Below are positions 1 to 15,000 of a stretch of 64,000 bases of DNA, piece after piece. Location of the stretch: assembly GCF_004210375.1 (NCBI RefSeq), contig NC_134832.1, positions 153,943,592 through 154,007,591 on the forward strand, written 5' to 3'. A program made the position numbers and the translations under genes. Below the pieces are notes generated by a model, which was not told the DNA's origin, ran no database searches, and saw nothing but the letters and a program-made list of their open reading frames with translations. Within the stretch, counting starts at the first letter, position 1; every line of letters starts with the position of its first letter. Source of the DNA: Tachypleus tridentatus. Lineage: Eukaryota > Arthropoda > Merostomata > Xiphosura > Limulidae.

Positions 1-3000
1 TCTGTTATGTATAGATCTTGATTTGTACATTACTTCAAGTATACTGTATTTGTTCTGTTATGTATAGATCTTGATTTGTACATTACTTCAAGTATACTGT
101 ATTTGTTCTGTTATGTATAGATCTTGATTTGTACATTTCTTCAGTTATACTGTATTTGTTCTGTTATGTATAGATCTTGATTTGTACATTACTTCAAGTA
201 TACTGTATTTGTTCTGTTATGTATAGATCTTGATTTGTACATTACTTCAAGTATACTGTATTTGTTCTGTTATGTATAGATCTTGATTTGTACATTTGTA
301 CATTACTTCAAGTATACTGTATTTGTTCTGTTATGTATAGATCTTGATTTGTACATTACTTCAATGTATACTGTATTTGTTCTGTTATGTATAGATCTTG
401 ATTTGTACATTACTTCAAGTATACTGTATTTGTTCTGTTATGTATAGATCTTGATTTGTACATTACTTCAAGTATACTGTATTTGTTCTGTTATGTATAG
501 ATCTTGATTTGTACATTACTTCAAGTATACTGTATTTGTTCTGTTATGTATAGATCTTGATTTGTACATTACTTCAAGTATACTGTATTTGTTCTGTTAT
601 GTATAGATCTTGATTTGTACATTACTTCAAGTATACTGTATTTGTTCTGTTATGTATAGATCTTGATTTGTACATTACTTCAAGTATACTGTATTTGTTC
701 TGTTATGTATAGATCTTGATTTGTACATTACTTCAAGTATACTGTATTTGTTCTGTTATGTATAGATCTTGATTTGTACATTACTTCAAGTTGTATGTTT
801 GTACATTATATACTGATCTTGATTTGTACATTACTTCAAGTATACTGTATTTGTTCTGTTATGTATAGATCTTGATTTGTACATTACTTCAAGTATACTG
901 TATTTGTTCTGTTATGTATAGATCTTGATTTGTACATTACTTCAAGTATACTGTATTTGTTCTGTTATGTATAGATCTTGATTTGTACATTACTTCAAGT
1001 ATACTGTATTTGTTCTGTTATGTATAGATCTTGATTTGTACATTACTTCAAGTATACTGTATTTGTTCTGTTATGTATAGATCTTGATTTGTACATTACT
1101 TCAATACTGTATACTGTATTTGTTCTGTTATGTATAGATCTTGATTTGTACATTACTTCAAGTATACTGTATTTGTTCTGTTATGTATAGATCTTGATTT
1201 GTACATTTCTTCAAGTATACTGTATTTGTTCTGTTATGTATAGATCTTGATTTGTACATTACTTCAAGTATATAGATCTGTATTTGTTCTGTTATGTATA
1301 GATCTTGATTTGTACATTACTTCAAGTATACTGTATTTGTTCTGTTATGTATAGATCTTGATTTGTACATTACTTCAAGTATACTGTATTTGTTCTGTTA
1401 TGTATAGATCTTGATTTGTACATTACTTCAAGTATACTGTATTTGTTCTGTTATGTATAGATCTTGATTTGTACATTTCTTCAATTATACTGTATTTGTT
1501 CTGTTATGTATAGATCTTGATTTGTACATTACTTCAAGTATACTGTATTTGTTCTGTTATGTATAGATCTTGATTTGTACATTACTTCTGTATTTGTTCT
1601 GTTATGTATAGATCTTGATTTGTACATTACTTCAAGTATACTGTATTTGTTCTGTTATGTATAGATCTTGATTTGTACATTACTTCAAGTATACTGTATT
1701 TGTTCTGTTATGTATAGATCTTGATTTGTACATTACTTCAAGTATACTGTATTTGTTCTGTTATGTATAGATCTTGATTTGTACATTACTTCAAGTATAC
1801 TGTATTTGTTCTGTTATGTATAGATCTTGATTTGTACATTACTTCAAGTATACTGTATTTGTTCTGTTATGTATAGATCTTGATTTGTACATTACTTCAA
1901 GTATACTGTATTTGTTCTGTTATGTATAGATCTTGATTTGTACATTACTTCAAGTATACTGTATTTGTTCTGTTATGTATAGATCTTGATTTGTACATTA
2001 CTTCAAGTATACTGTATTTGTTCTGTTATGTATAGATCTTGATTTGTACATTACTTCAAGTATACTGTATTTGTTCTGTTATGTATAGATCTTGATTTGT
2101 ACATTACTTCAAGTTATACTGTATTTGTTCTGTTATGTATAGATCTTGATTTGTACATTAGTATACTTCATGTATAGATCTTGATTTGTACATTACTTCA
2201 AGTATACTGTATTTGTTCTGTTATGTATAGATCTTGATTTGTACATTACTTCAAGTATACTGTATTTGTTCTGTTATGTATAGATCTTGATTTGTACATT
2301 ACTTCAAGTATACTGTATTTGTTCTGTTATGTATAGATCTTGATTTGTACATTACTTCAAGTATACTGTATTTGTTCTGTTATGTATAGATCTTGATTTG
2401 TACATTACTTCAAGTATACTGTATTTGTTCTGTTATGTATAGATCTTGATTTGTACATTACTTCAAGTATACTGTATTTGTTCTGTTATGTATAGATCTT
2501 GATTTGTACATTTCTTCAGTTATACTGTATTTGTTCTGTTATGTATAGATCTTGATTTGTACATTACTTCAAGTATACTGTATTTGTTCTGTTATGTATA
2601 GATCTTGATTTGTACATTACTTCAAGTATACTGTATTTGTTCTGTTATGTATAGATCTTGATTTGTACATTACTTCAAGTATACTGTATTTGTTCTGTTA
2701 TGTATAGATCTTGATTTGTACATTACTTCAAGTATACTGTATTTGTTCTGTTATGTATAGATCTTGATTTGTACATTACTTCAAGTATACTGTATTTGTT
2801 CTGTTATGTATAGATCTTGATTTGTACATTACTTCAAGTATACTGTATTTGTTCTGTTATGTATAGATCTTGATTTGTACATTACTTCAAGTATACTGTA
2901 TTTGTTCTGTTATGTATAGATCTTGATTTGTACATTACTTCAATACTGTATTTGTTCTGTTATGTATAGATCTGTATTTGTTCTGTTATGTATAGATCTT

Positions 3001-6000
3001 GATTTGTACATTACTTCAAGTATACTGTATTTGTTCTGTTATGTATAGATCTTGATTTGTACATTTCTTCAGTTATACTGTATTTGTTCTGTTATGTATA
3101 GATCTTGATTTGTACATTACTTCAAGTATACTGTATTTGTTCTGTTATGTATAGATCTTGATTTGTACATTACTTCAAGTATACTGTATTTGTTCTGTTA
3201 TGTATAGATCTTGATTTGTACATTACTTCAAGTATACTGTATTTGTTCTGTTATGTATAGATCTTGATTTGTACATTACTTCAAGTATACTGTATTTGTT
3301 CTGTTATGTATAGATCTTGATTTGTACATTACTTCAAGTATACTGTATTTGTTCTGTTATGTATAGATCTTGATTTGTACATTACTTCAAGTATACTGTA
3401 TTTGTTCTGTTATGTATAGATCTTGATTTGTACATTACTTCAAGTATACTGTATTTGTTCTGTTATGTATAGATCTTGATTTTACATTACTTCAAGTATA
3501 TACTGTATTTGTTCTGTTATGTATAGATCTTGATTTGTACATTTCTTCAAGTTATACTGTATTTGTTCTGTTATGTATAGATCTTGATTTGTACATTTCT
3601 TCAAGTATACTGTATTTGTTCTGTTATGTATAGATCTTGATTTGTACATTACTTCAAGTATACTGTATTTGTTCTGTTATGTATAGATCTTGATTTGTAC
3701 ATTACTTCAAGTATACTGTATTTGTTCTGTTATGTATAGATCTTGATTTGTACATTACTTCAAGTATACTGTATTTGTTCTGTTATGTATAGATCTTGAT
3801 TTGTACATTACTTCAAGTATACTGTATTTGTTCTGTTATGTATAGATCTTGATTTGTACATTACTTCAAGTATACTGTATTTGTTCTGTTATGTATAGAT
3901 CTTGATTTGTACATTACTTCAAGTATACTGTATTTGTTCTGTTATGTATTTGATTTGTACATTACTTCAAGTTACTGTTTTGTTCTGTTATGTATAGATC
4001 TTGATTTGTACATTACTTCAAGTATACTGTATTTGTTCTGTTATGTATAGATCTTGATTTGTACATTACTTCAAGTATACTGTATTTGTTCTGTTATGTA
4101 TAGATCTTGATTTGTACATTACTTCAAGTATACTGTATTTGTTCTGTTATGTATAGATCTTGATTTGTACATTACTTCAAGTATACTGTATTTGTTCTGT
4201 TATGTATAGATCTTGATTTGTACATTTCTTCAAGTATACTGTATTTGTTCTGTTATGTATAGATCTTGATTTGTACATTTCTTCAAGTATACTGTATTTG
4301 TTCTGTTATGTATAGATCTTGATTTGTACATTACTTCAAGTATACTGTATTTGTTCTGTTATGTATAGATCTTGATTTGTACATTACTTCAAGTATACTG
4401 TATTTGTTCTGTTATGTATAGATCTTGATTTGTACATTACTTCAAGTATACTGTATTTGTTCTGTTATGTATAGATCTTGATTTGTACATTACTTCAAGT
4501 ATACTGTATTTGTTCTGTTATGTATAGATCTTGATTTGTACATTACTTCAAGTATACTGTATTTGTTCTGTTATGTATAGATCTTGATTTGTACATTACT
4601 TCAAGTATACTGTATTTGTTCTGTTATGTATAGATCTTGATTTGTACATTACTTCAAGTATACTGTATTTGTTCTGTTATGTATAGATCTTGATTTGTAC
4701 ATTACTTCAAGTATACTGTATTTGTTCTGTTATGTATAGATCTTGATTTGTACATTTTCAAGTATACTGTATTTGTTCTGTTATGTATAGATCTTGATTT
4801 GTACATTACTTCAAGTATACTGTATTTGTTCTGTTATGTATAGATCTTGATTTGTACATTACTTCAAGTATACTGTATTTGTTCTGTTATGTATAGATCT
4901 TGATTTGTACATTACTTCAAGTATACTGTATTTGTTCTGTTATGTATAGATCTTGATTTGTACATTACTTCAGTTATACTGTATTTGTTCTGTTATGTAT
5001 AGATCTTGATTTGTACATTACTTCAAGTATACTGTATTTGTTCTGTTATGTATAGATCTTGATTTGTACATTACTTCAAGTATACTGTATTTGTTCTGTT
5101 ATGTATAGATCTTGATTTGTACATTACTTCAAGTATACTGTATTTGTTCTGTTATGTATAGATCTTGATTTGTACATTACTTCAAGTATACTGTATTTGT
5201 TCTGTTATGTATAGATCTTGATTTGTACATTACTTCAAGTATACTGTATTTGTTCTGTTATGTATAGATCTTGATTTGTACATTACTTCAAGTATACTGT
5301 ATTTGTTCTGTTATGTATAGATCTTGATTTGTACATTACTTCAAGTATACTGTATTTGTTCTGTTATGTATAGATCTTGATTTGTACATTACTTCAAGTA
5401 TACTGTATTTGTTCTGTTATGTATAGATCTTGATTTGTACATTACTTCAAGTATACTGTATTTGTTCTGTTATGTATAGATCTTGATTTGTACATTTCTT
5501 CAAGTATACTGTATTTGTTCTGTTATGTATAGATCTTGATTTGTACATTTCTTCAAGTATACTGTATTTGTTCTGTTATGTATAGATCTTGATTTGTACA
5601 TTACTTCAAGTATACTGTATTTGTTCTGTTATGTATAGATCTTGATTTGTACATTACTTCAAGTATACTGTATTTGTTCTGTTATGTATAGATCTTGATT
5701 TGTACATTACTTCAAGTATACTGTATTTGTTCTGTTATGTATAGATCTTGATTTGTACATTACTTCAAGTATACTGTATTTGTTCTGTTATGTATAGATC
5801 TTGATTTGTACATTACTTCAAGTATACTGTATTTGTTCTGTTATGTATAGATCTTGATTTGTACATTACTTCAAGTATACTGTATTTGTTCTGTTATGTA
5901 TAGATCTTGATTTGTACATTACTTCAAGTATACTGTATTTGTTCTGTTATGTATAGATCTTGATTTGTACATTACTTCAAGTATACTGTATTTGTTCTGT

Positions 6001-9000
6001 TATGTATAGATCTTGATTTGTACATTACTTCAAGTATACTGTATTTGTTCTGTTATGTATAGATCTTGATTTGTACATTACTTCAAGTATACTGTATTTG
6101 TTCTGTTATGTATAGATCTTGATTTGTACATTACTTCAAGTATACTGTATTTGTTCTGTTATGTATAGATCTTGATTTGTACATTACTTCAAGTATACTG
6201 TATACTGTATTTGTTCTGTTATGTATAGATCTTGATTTGTACATTTCTTCAAGTATACTGTATTTGTTCTGTTATGTATAGATCTTGTTTGTATTTGTAT
6301 ACTGTATTTGTTCTGTTATGTATAGATCTTGATTTGTACATTACTTCAAGTATACTGTATTTGTTCTGTTATGTATAGATCTTGATTTGTACATTACTTC
6401 AAGTATACTGTATTGTATTTGTTCTGTTATGTATAGATCTTGATTTGTACATTACTTCAAGTATACTGTATTTGTTCTGTTATGTATAGATCTTGATTTG
6501 TACATTACTTCAAGTATACTGTATTTGTTCTGTTATGTATAGATCTTGATTTGTACATTACTTCAAGTATACTGTATTTGTTCTGTTATGTATAGATCTT
6601 GTTTGTATTCTTCAAGTATACTGTATTTGTTCTGTTATGTATAGATCTTGATTTGTACATTACTTCAAGTATACTGTATTTGTTCTGTTATGTATAGATC
6701 TTGATTTGTACATTACTTCAAGTATACTGTATTTGTTCTGTTATGTATAGATCTTGATTTGTACATTTCTTCAGTTATACTGTATTTGTTCTGTTATGTA
6801 TAGATCTTGATTTGTACATTACTTCAAGTATACTGTATTTGTTCTGTTATGTATAGATCTTGATTTGTACATTACTTCAAGTATACTGTATTTGTTCTGT
6901 TATGTATAGATCTTGATTTGTACATTACTTCAAGTATACTGTATTTGTTCTGTTATGTATAGATCTTGATTTGTACATTACTTCAAGTATACTGTATTTG
7001 TTCTGTTATGTATAGATCTTGATTTGTACATTACTTCAAGTATACTGTATTTGTTCTGTTATGTATAGATCTTGATTTGTACATTACTTCAAGTATACTG
7101 TATTTGTTCTGTTATGTATAGATCTTGATTTGTACATTACTTCAAGTATACTGTATTTGTTCTGTTATGTATAGATCTTGATTTGTACATTACTTCAAGT
7201 ATACTGTATTTGTTCTGTTATGTATAGATCTTGATTTGTACATTACTTCAAGTATACTGTATTTGTTCTGTTATGTATAGATCTTGATTTGTACATTACT
7301 TCAAGTATACTGTATTTGTTCTGTTATGTATAGATCTTGATTTGTACATTACTTCAAGTATACTGTATTTGTTCTGTTATGTATAGATCTTGATTTGTAC
7401 ATTACTTCAAGTATACTGTATTTGTTCTGTTATGTATAGATCTTGATTTGTACATTACTTCAAGTATACTGTATTTGTTCTGTTATGTATAGATCTTGAT
7501 TTGTACATTACTTCAAGTATACTGTATTTGTTCTGTTATGTATAGATCTTGATTTGTACATTACTTCAAGTATACTGTATTTGTTCTGTTATGTATAGAT
7601 CTTGATTTGTACATTACTTCAAGTATACTGTATTTGTTCTGTTATGTATAGATCTTGATTTGTACATTATACTTCAAGTATACTGTATTTGTTCTGTTAT
7701 GTATAGATCTTGATTTGTACATTACTTCAAGTATACTGTATTTGTTCTGTTATGTATAGATCTTGATTTGTACATTACTTCAAGTATACTGTATTTGTTC
7801 TGTTATGTATAGATCTTGATTTGTACATTACTTCAAGTATACTGTATTTGTTCTGTTATGTATAGATCTTGATTTGTACATTACTTCAAGTATACTGTAT
7901 TTGTTCTGTTATGTATAGATCTTGATTTGTACATTTCTTCAAGTATACTGTATTTGTTCTGTTATGTATAGATCTTGATTTGTACATTTCTTCAAGTATA
8001 CTGTATTTGTTCTGTTATGTATAGATCTTGATTTGTACATTACTTCAAGTATACTGTATTTGTTCTGTTATGTATAGATCTTGATTTGTACATTACTTCA
8101 AGTATACTGTATTTGTTCTGTTATGTATAGATCTTGATTTGTACATTACTTCAAGTATACTGTATTTGTTCTGTTATGTATAGATCTTGATTTGTACATT
8201 ACTTCAAGTTACTTCATACTGTATTTGTTCTGTTATGTATAGATCTTGATTTGTACATTACTTCAAGTATACTGTATTTGTTCTGTTATGTATAGATCTT
8301 GATTTGTACATTACTTCAAGTATACTGTATTTGTTCTGTTATGTATAGATCTTGATTTGTACATTACTTCAAGTATACTGTATTTGTTCTGTTATGTATA
8401 GATCTTGATTTGTACATTACTTCAAGTATACTGTATTTGTTCTGTTATGTATAGATCTTGATTTGTACATTACTTCAAGTATACTGTATTTGTTCTGTTA
8501 TGTATAGATCTTGATTTGTACATTACTTCAAGTATACTGTATTTGTTCTGTTATGTATAGATCTTGATTTGTACATTAGTATACTGTATTTGTTCATGTA
8601 TAGATATTTGTACTGTATTGTGTTCTGTTATGTATAGATCTTGATTTGTACATTACTTCAAGTATACTGTATTTGTTCTGTTATGTATAGATCTTGATTT
8701 GTACATTTCTTCAAGTATACTGTATTTGTTCTGTTATGTATAGATCTTGATTTGTACATTACTTCAAGTATACTGTATTTGTTCTGTTATGTATAGATCT
8801 TGATTTGTACATTACTTCAAGTATACTGTATTTGTTCTGTTATGTATAGATCTTGATTTGTACATTACTTCAAGTATACTGTATTTGTTCTGTTATGTAT
8901 AGATCTTGATTTGTACATTACTTCAAGTATACTGTATTTGTTCTGTTATGTATAGATCTTGATTTGTACATTACTTCAAGTATACTGTATTTGTTCTGTT

Positions 9001-12000
9001 ATGTATAGATCTTGATTTGTACATTACTTCAAGTATACTGTATTTGTTCTGTTATGTATAGATCTTGATTTGTACATTACTTCAAGTATACTGTATTTGT
9101 TCTGTTATGTATAGATCTTGATTTGTACATTACTTCAAGTATACTGTATTTGTTCTGTTATGTATAGATCTTGATTTGTACATTACTTCAAGTATACTGT
9201 ATTTGTTCTGTTATGTATAGATCTTGATTTGTACATTACTTCAAGTATACTGTATTTGTTCTGTTATGTATAGATCTTGATTTGTACATTACTTCAAGTA
9301 TACTGTATTTGTTCTGTTATGTATAGATCTTGATTTGTACATTACTTCAAGTATACTGTATTTGTTCTGTTATGTATAGATCTTGATTTGTACATTACTT
9401 CAAGTATACTGTATTTGTTCTGTTATGTATAGATCTTGATTTGTACATTACTTCAAGTATACTGTATTTGTTCTGTTATGTATAGATCTTGATTTGTACA
9501 TTACTTCAAGTATACTGTATTTGTTCTGTTATGTATAGATCTTGATTTGTACATTACTTCAAGTATACTGTATTTGTTCTGTTATGTATAGATCTTGATT
9601 TGTACATTACTTCAAGTATACTGTATTTGTTCTGTTATGTATAGATCTTGATTTGTACATTACTTCAAGTATACTGTATTTGTTCTGTTATGTATAGATC
9701 TTGATTTGTACATTTCTTCAGTTATACTGTATTTGTTCTGTTATGTATAGATCTTGATTTGTACATTACTTCAAGTATACTGTATTTGTTCTGTTATGTA
9801 TAGATCTTGATTTGTACATTACTTCAAGTATACTGTATTTGTTCTGTTATGTATAGATCTTGATTTGTACATTACTTCAAGTATACTGTATTTGTTCTGT
9901 TATGTATAGATCTTGATTTGTACATTACTTCAAGTATACTGTATTTGTTCTGTTATGTATAGATCTTGATTTGTACATTACTTCAAGTATACTGTATTTG
10001 TTCTGTTATGTATAGATCTTGATTTGTACATTACTTCAAGTATACTGTATTTGTTCTGTTATGTATAGATCTTGATTTGTACATTACTTCAAGTATACTG
10101 TATTTGTTCTGTTATGTATAGATCTTGATTTGTACATTACTTCAAGTATACTGTATTTGTTCTGTTATGTATAGATCTTGATTTGTACATTACTTCAAGT
10201 ATACTGTATTTGTTCTGTTATGTATAGATCTTGATTTGTACATTACTTCAAGTATACTGTATTTGTTCTGTTATGTATAGATCTTGATTTGTACATTACT
10301 TCAAGTATACATGTATAGATCTTGATTTGTACATTTTCAAGTACTTCAAGTTATACTGTATTTGTTCTGTTATGTATAGATCTTGATTTGTACATTACTT
10401 CAAGTATACTGTATTTGTTCTGTTATGTATAGATCTTGATTTGTACATTACTTCAAGTATACTGTATTTGTTCTGTTATGTATAGATCTTGATTTGTACA
10501 TTACTTCAAGTATACTGTATTTGTTCTGTTATGTATAGATCTTGATTTGTACATTACTTCAAGTATACTGTATTTGTTCTGTTATGTATAGATCTTGATT
10601 TGTACATTACTTCAAGTATACTGTATTTGTTCTGTTATGTATAGATCTTGATTTGTACATTACTTCAAGTATACTGTATTTGTTCTGTTATGTATAGATC
10701 TTGATTTGTACATTACTTCAAGTATACTGTATTTGTTCTGTTATGTATAGATCTTGATTTGTACATTACTTCAAGTATACTGTATTTGTTCTGTTATGTA
10801 TAGATCTTGATTTGTACATTACTTCAAGTATACTGTATTTGTTCTGTTATGTATAGATCTTGATTTGTACATTACTTCAAGTATACTGTATTTGTTCTGT
10901 TATGTATAGATCTTGATTTGTACATTACTTCAAGTATACTGTATTTGTTCTGTTATGTATAGATCTTGATTTGTACATTTCTTCAAGTATACTGTATTTG
11001 TTCTGTTATGTATAGATCTTGATTTGTACATTACTTCAAGTATACTGTATTTGTTCTGTTATGTATAGATCTTGATTTGTACATTACTTCAAGTATACTG
11101 TATTTGTTCTGTTATGTATAGATCTTGATTTGTACATTACTTCAAGTATACTGTATTTGTTCTGTTATGTATAGATCTTGATTTGTACATTACTTCAAGT
11201 ATACTGTATTTGTTCTGTTATGTATAGATCTTGATTTGTACATTACTTCAAGTATACTGTATTTGTTCTGTTATGTATAGATCTTGATTTGTACATTACT
11301 TCAAGTATACTGTATTTGTTCTGTTATGTATAGATCTTGATTTGTACATTACTTCAGTTATACTGTATTTGTTCTGTTATGTATAGATCTTGATTTGTAC
11401 ATTTCTTCAAGTATACTGTATTTGTTCTGTTATGTATAGATCTTGATTTGTACATTACTTCAAGTATACTGTATTTGTTCTGTTATGTATAGATCTTGAT
11501 TTGTACATTACTTCAAGTATACTGTATTTGTTCTGTTATGTATAGATCTTGATTTGTACATTACTTCAAGTATACTGTATTTGTTCTGTTATGTATAGAT
11601 CTTGATTTGTACATTACTTCAAGTATACTGTATTTGTTCTGTTATGTATAGATCTTGATTTGTACATTACTTCAAGTATACTGTATTTGTTCTGTTATGT
11701 ATAGATCTTGATTTGTACATTACTTCAAGTATACTGTATTTGTTCTGTTATGTATAGATCTTGATTTGTACATTACTTCAAGTATACTGTATTTGTTCTG
11801 TTATGTATAGATCTTGATTTGTACATTACTTCAAGTATACTGTATTTGTTCTGTTATGTATAGATCTTGATTTGTACATTACTTCAAGTATACTGTATTT
11901 GTTCTGTTATGTATAGATCTTGATTTGTACATTACTTCAAGTATACTGTATTTGTTCTGTTATGTATAGATCTTGATTTGTACATTACTTCAAGTATACT

Positions 12001-15000
12001 GTATTTGTTCTGTTATGTATAGATCTTGATTTGTACATTACTTCAAGTATACTGTATTTGTTCTGTTATGTATAGATCTTGATTTGTACATTACTTCAAG
12101 TATACTGTATTTGTTCTGTTATGTATAGATCTTGATTTGTACATTTCTTCAAGTATACTGTATTTGTTCTGTTATGTATAGATCTTGATTTGTACATTAC
12201 TTCAAGTATACTGTATTTGTTCTGTTATGTATAGATCTTGATTTGTACATTACTTCAAGTATACTGTATTTGTTCTGTTATGTATAGATCTTGATTTGTA
12301 CATTACTTCAAGTATACTGTATTTGTTCTGTTATGTATAGATCTTGATTTGTACATTACTTCAAGTATACTGTATTTGTTCTGTTATGTATAGATCTTGA
12401 TTTGTACATTTCTTCATTTGTTCTGTTATGTATAGATCTTGATATACTGTATTTGTTCTGTTATGTATAGATCTTGATTTGTACATTACTTCAAGTATAC
12501 TGTATTTGTTCTGTTATGTATAGATCTTGATTTGTACATTACTTCAAGTATACTGTATTTGTTCTGTTATGTATAGATCTTGATTTGTACATTACTTCAA
12601 GTATACTGTATTTGTTCTGTTATGTATAGATCTTGATTTGTACATTACTTCAAGTATACTGTATTTGTTCTGTTATGTATAGATCTTGATTTGTACATTA
12701 CTTCAAGTATACTGTATTTGTTCTGTTATGTATAGATCTTGATTTGTACATTACTTCAAGTATACTGTATTTGTTCTGTTATGTATAGATCTTGATTTGT
12801 ACATTACTTCAAGTATACTGTATTTGTTCTGTTATGTATAGATCTTGATTTGTACATTACTTCAAGTATACTGTATTTGTTCTGTTATGTATAGATCTTG
12901 ATTTGTACATTACTTCAAGTATACTGTATTTGTTCTGTTATGTATAGATCTTGATTTGTACATTACTTCAAGTATACTGTATTTGTTCTGTTATGTATAG
13001 ATCTTGATTTGTACATTACTTCAAGTATACTGTATTTGTTCTGTTATGTATAGATCTTGATTTGTACATTTCTTCAAGTATACTGTATTTGTTCTGTTAT
13101 GTATAGATCTTGATTTGTACATTTCTTCAAGTATACTGTATTTGTTCTGTTATGTATAGATCTTGATTTGTACATTACTTCAAGTATACTGTATTTGTTC
13201 TGTTATGTATAGATCTTGATTTGTACATTACTTCAAGTATACTGTATTTGTTCTGTTATGTATAGATCTTGATTTGTACATTTCTTCAAGTATACTGTAT
13301 TTGTTCTGTTATGTATAGATCTTGATTTGTACATTACTTCAAGTATACTGTATTTGTTCTGTTATGTATAGATCTTGATTTGTACATTACTTCAAGTATA
13401 CTGTATTTGTTCTGTTATGTATAGATCTTGATTTGTACATTACTTCAAGTATACTGTATTTGTTCTGTTATGTATAGATCTTGATTTGTACATTACTTCA
13501 AGTATACTGTATTTGTTCTGTTATGTATAGATCTTGATTTGTACATTACTTCAAGTATACTGTATTTGTTCTGTTATGTATAGATCTTGATTTGTACATT
13601 ACTTCAAGTATACTGTATTTGTTCTGTTATGTATAGATCTTGATTTGTACATTACTTCAAGTATACTGTATTTGTTCTGTTATGTATAGATCTTGATTTG
13701 TACATTTCTTCAGTTATACTGTATTTGTTCTGTTATGTATAGATCTTGATTTGTACATTACTTCAAGTATACTGTATTTGTTCTGTTATGTATAGATCTT
13801 GATTTGTACATTACTTCAAGTATACTGTATTTGTTCTGTTATGTATAGATCTTGATTTGTACATTTGTACTTCAAGTATACTGTATTTGTTCTGTTATGT
13901 ATAGATCTTGATTTGTACATTACTTCAAGTATACTGTATTTGTTCTGTTATGTATAGATCTTGATTTGTACATTACTTCAAGTATACTGTATTTGTTCTG
14001 TTATGTATAGATCTTGATTTGTACATTACTTCAAGTATACTGTATTTGTTCTGTTATGTATAGATCTTGATTTGTACATTACTTCAAGTATACTGTATTT
14101 GTTCTGTTATGTATAGATCTTGATTTGTACATTACTTCAAGTATACTGTATTTGTTCTGTTATGTATAGATCTTGATTTGTACATTACTTCAAGTATACT
14201 GTATTTGTTCTGTTATGTATAGATCTTGATTTGTACATTACTTCAAGTATACTGTATTTGTTCTGTTATGTATAGATCTTGATTTGTACATTACTTCAAG
14301 TATACTGTATTTGTTCTGTTATGTATAGATCTTGATTTGTACTGTATTATGTATAGATCTTGATTTGTACATTACTTCAAGTATACTGTAGTATACTGTA
14401 TTTGTTCTGTTATGTATAGATCTTGATTTGTACATTACTTCAAGTATACTGTATTTGTTCTGTTATGTATAGATCTTGATTTGTACATTACTTCAAGTAT
14501 ACTGTATTTGTTCTGTTATGTATAGATCTTGATTTGTACATTACTTCAAGTATACTGTATTTGTTCTGTTATGTATAGATCTTGATTTGTACATTACTTC
14601 AAGTATACTGTATTTGTTCTGTTATGTATAGATCTTGATTTGTACATTACTTCAAGTATACTGTATTTGTTCTGTTATGTATAGATCTTGATTTGTACAT
14701 TACTTCAAGTATACTGTATTTGTTCTGTTATGTATAGATCTTGATTTGTACATTACTTCAAGTATACTGTATTTGTTCTGTTATGTATAGATCTTGATTT
14801 GTACATTACTTCAAGTATACTGTATTTGTTCTGTTATGTATAGATCTTGATTTGTACATTACTTCAAGTATACTGTATTTGTTCTGTTATGTATAGATCT
14901 TGATTTGTACATTACTTCAAGTATACTGTATTTGTTCTGTTATGTATAGATCTTGATTTGTACTGTTTGTACATTACTTCAAGTATACTGTATTTGTTCT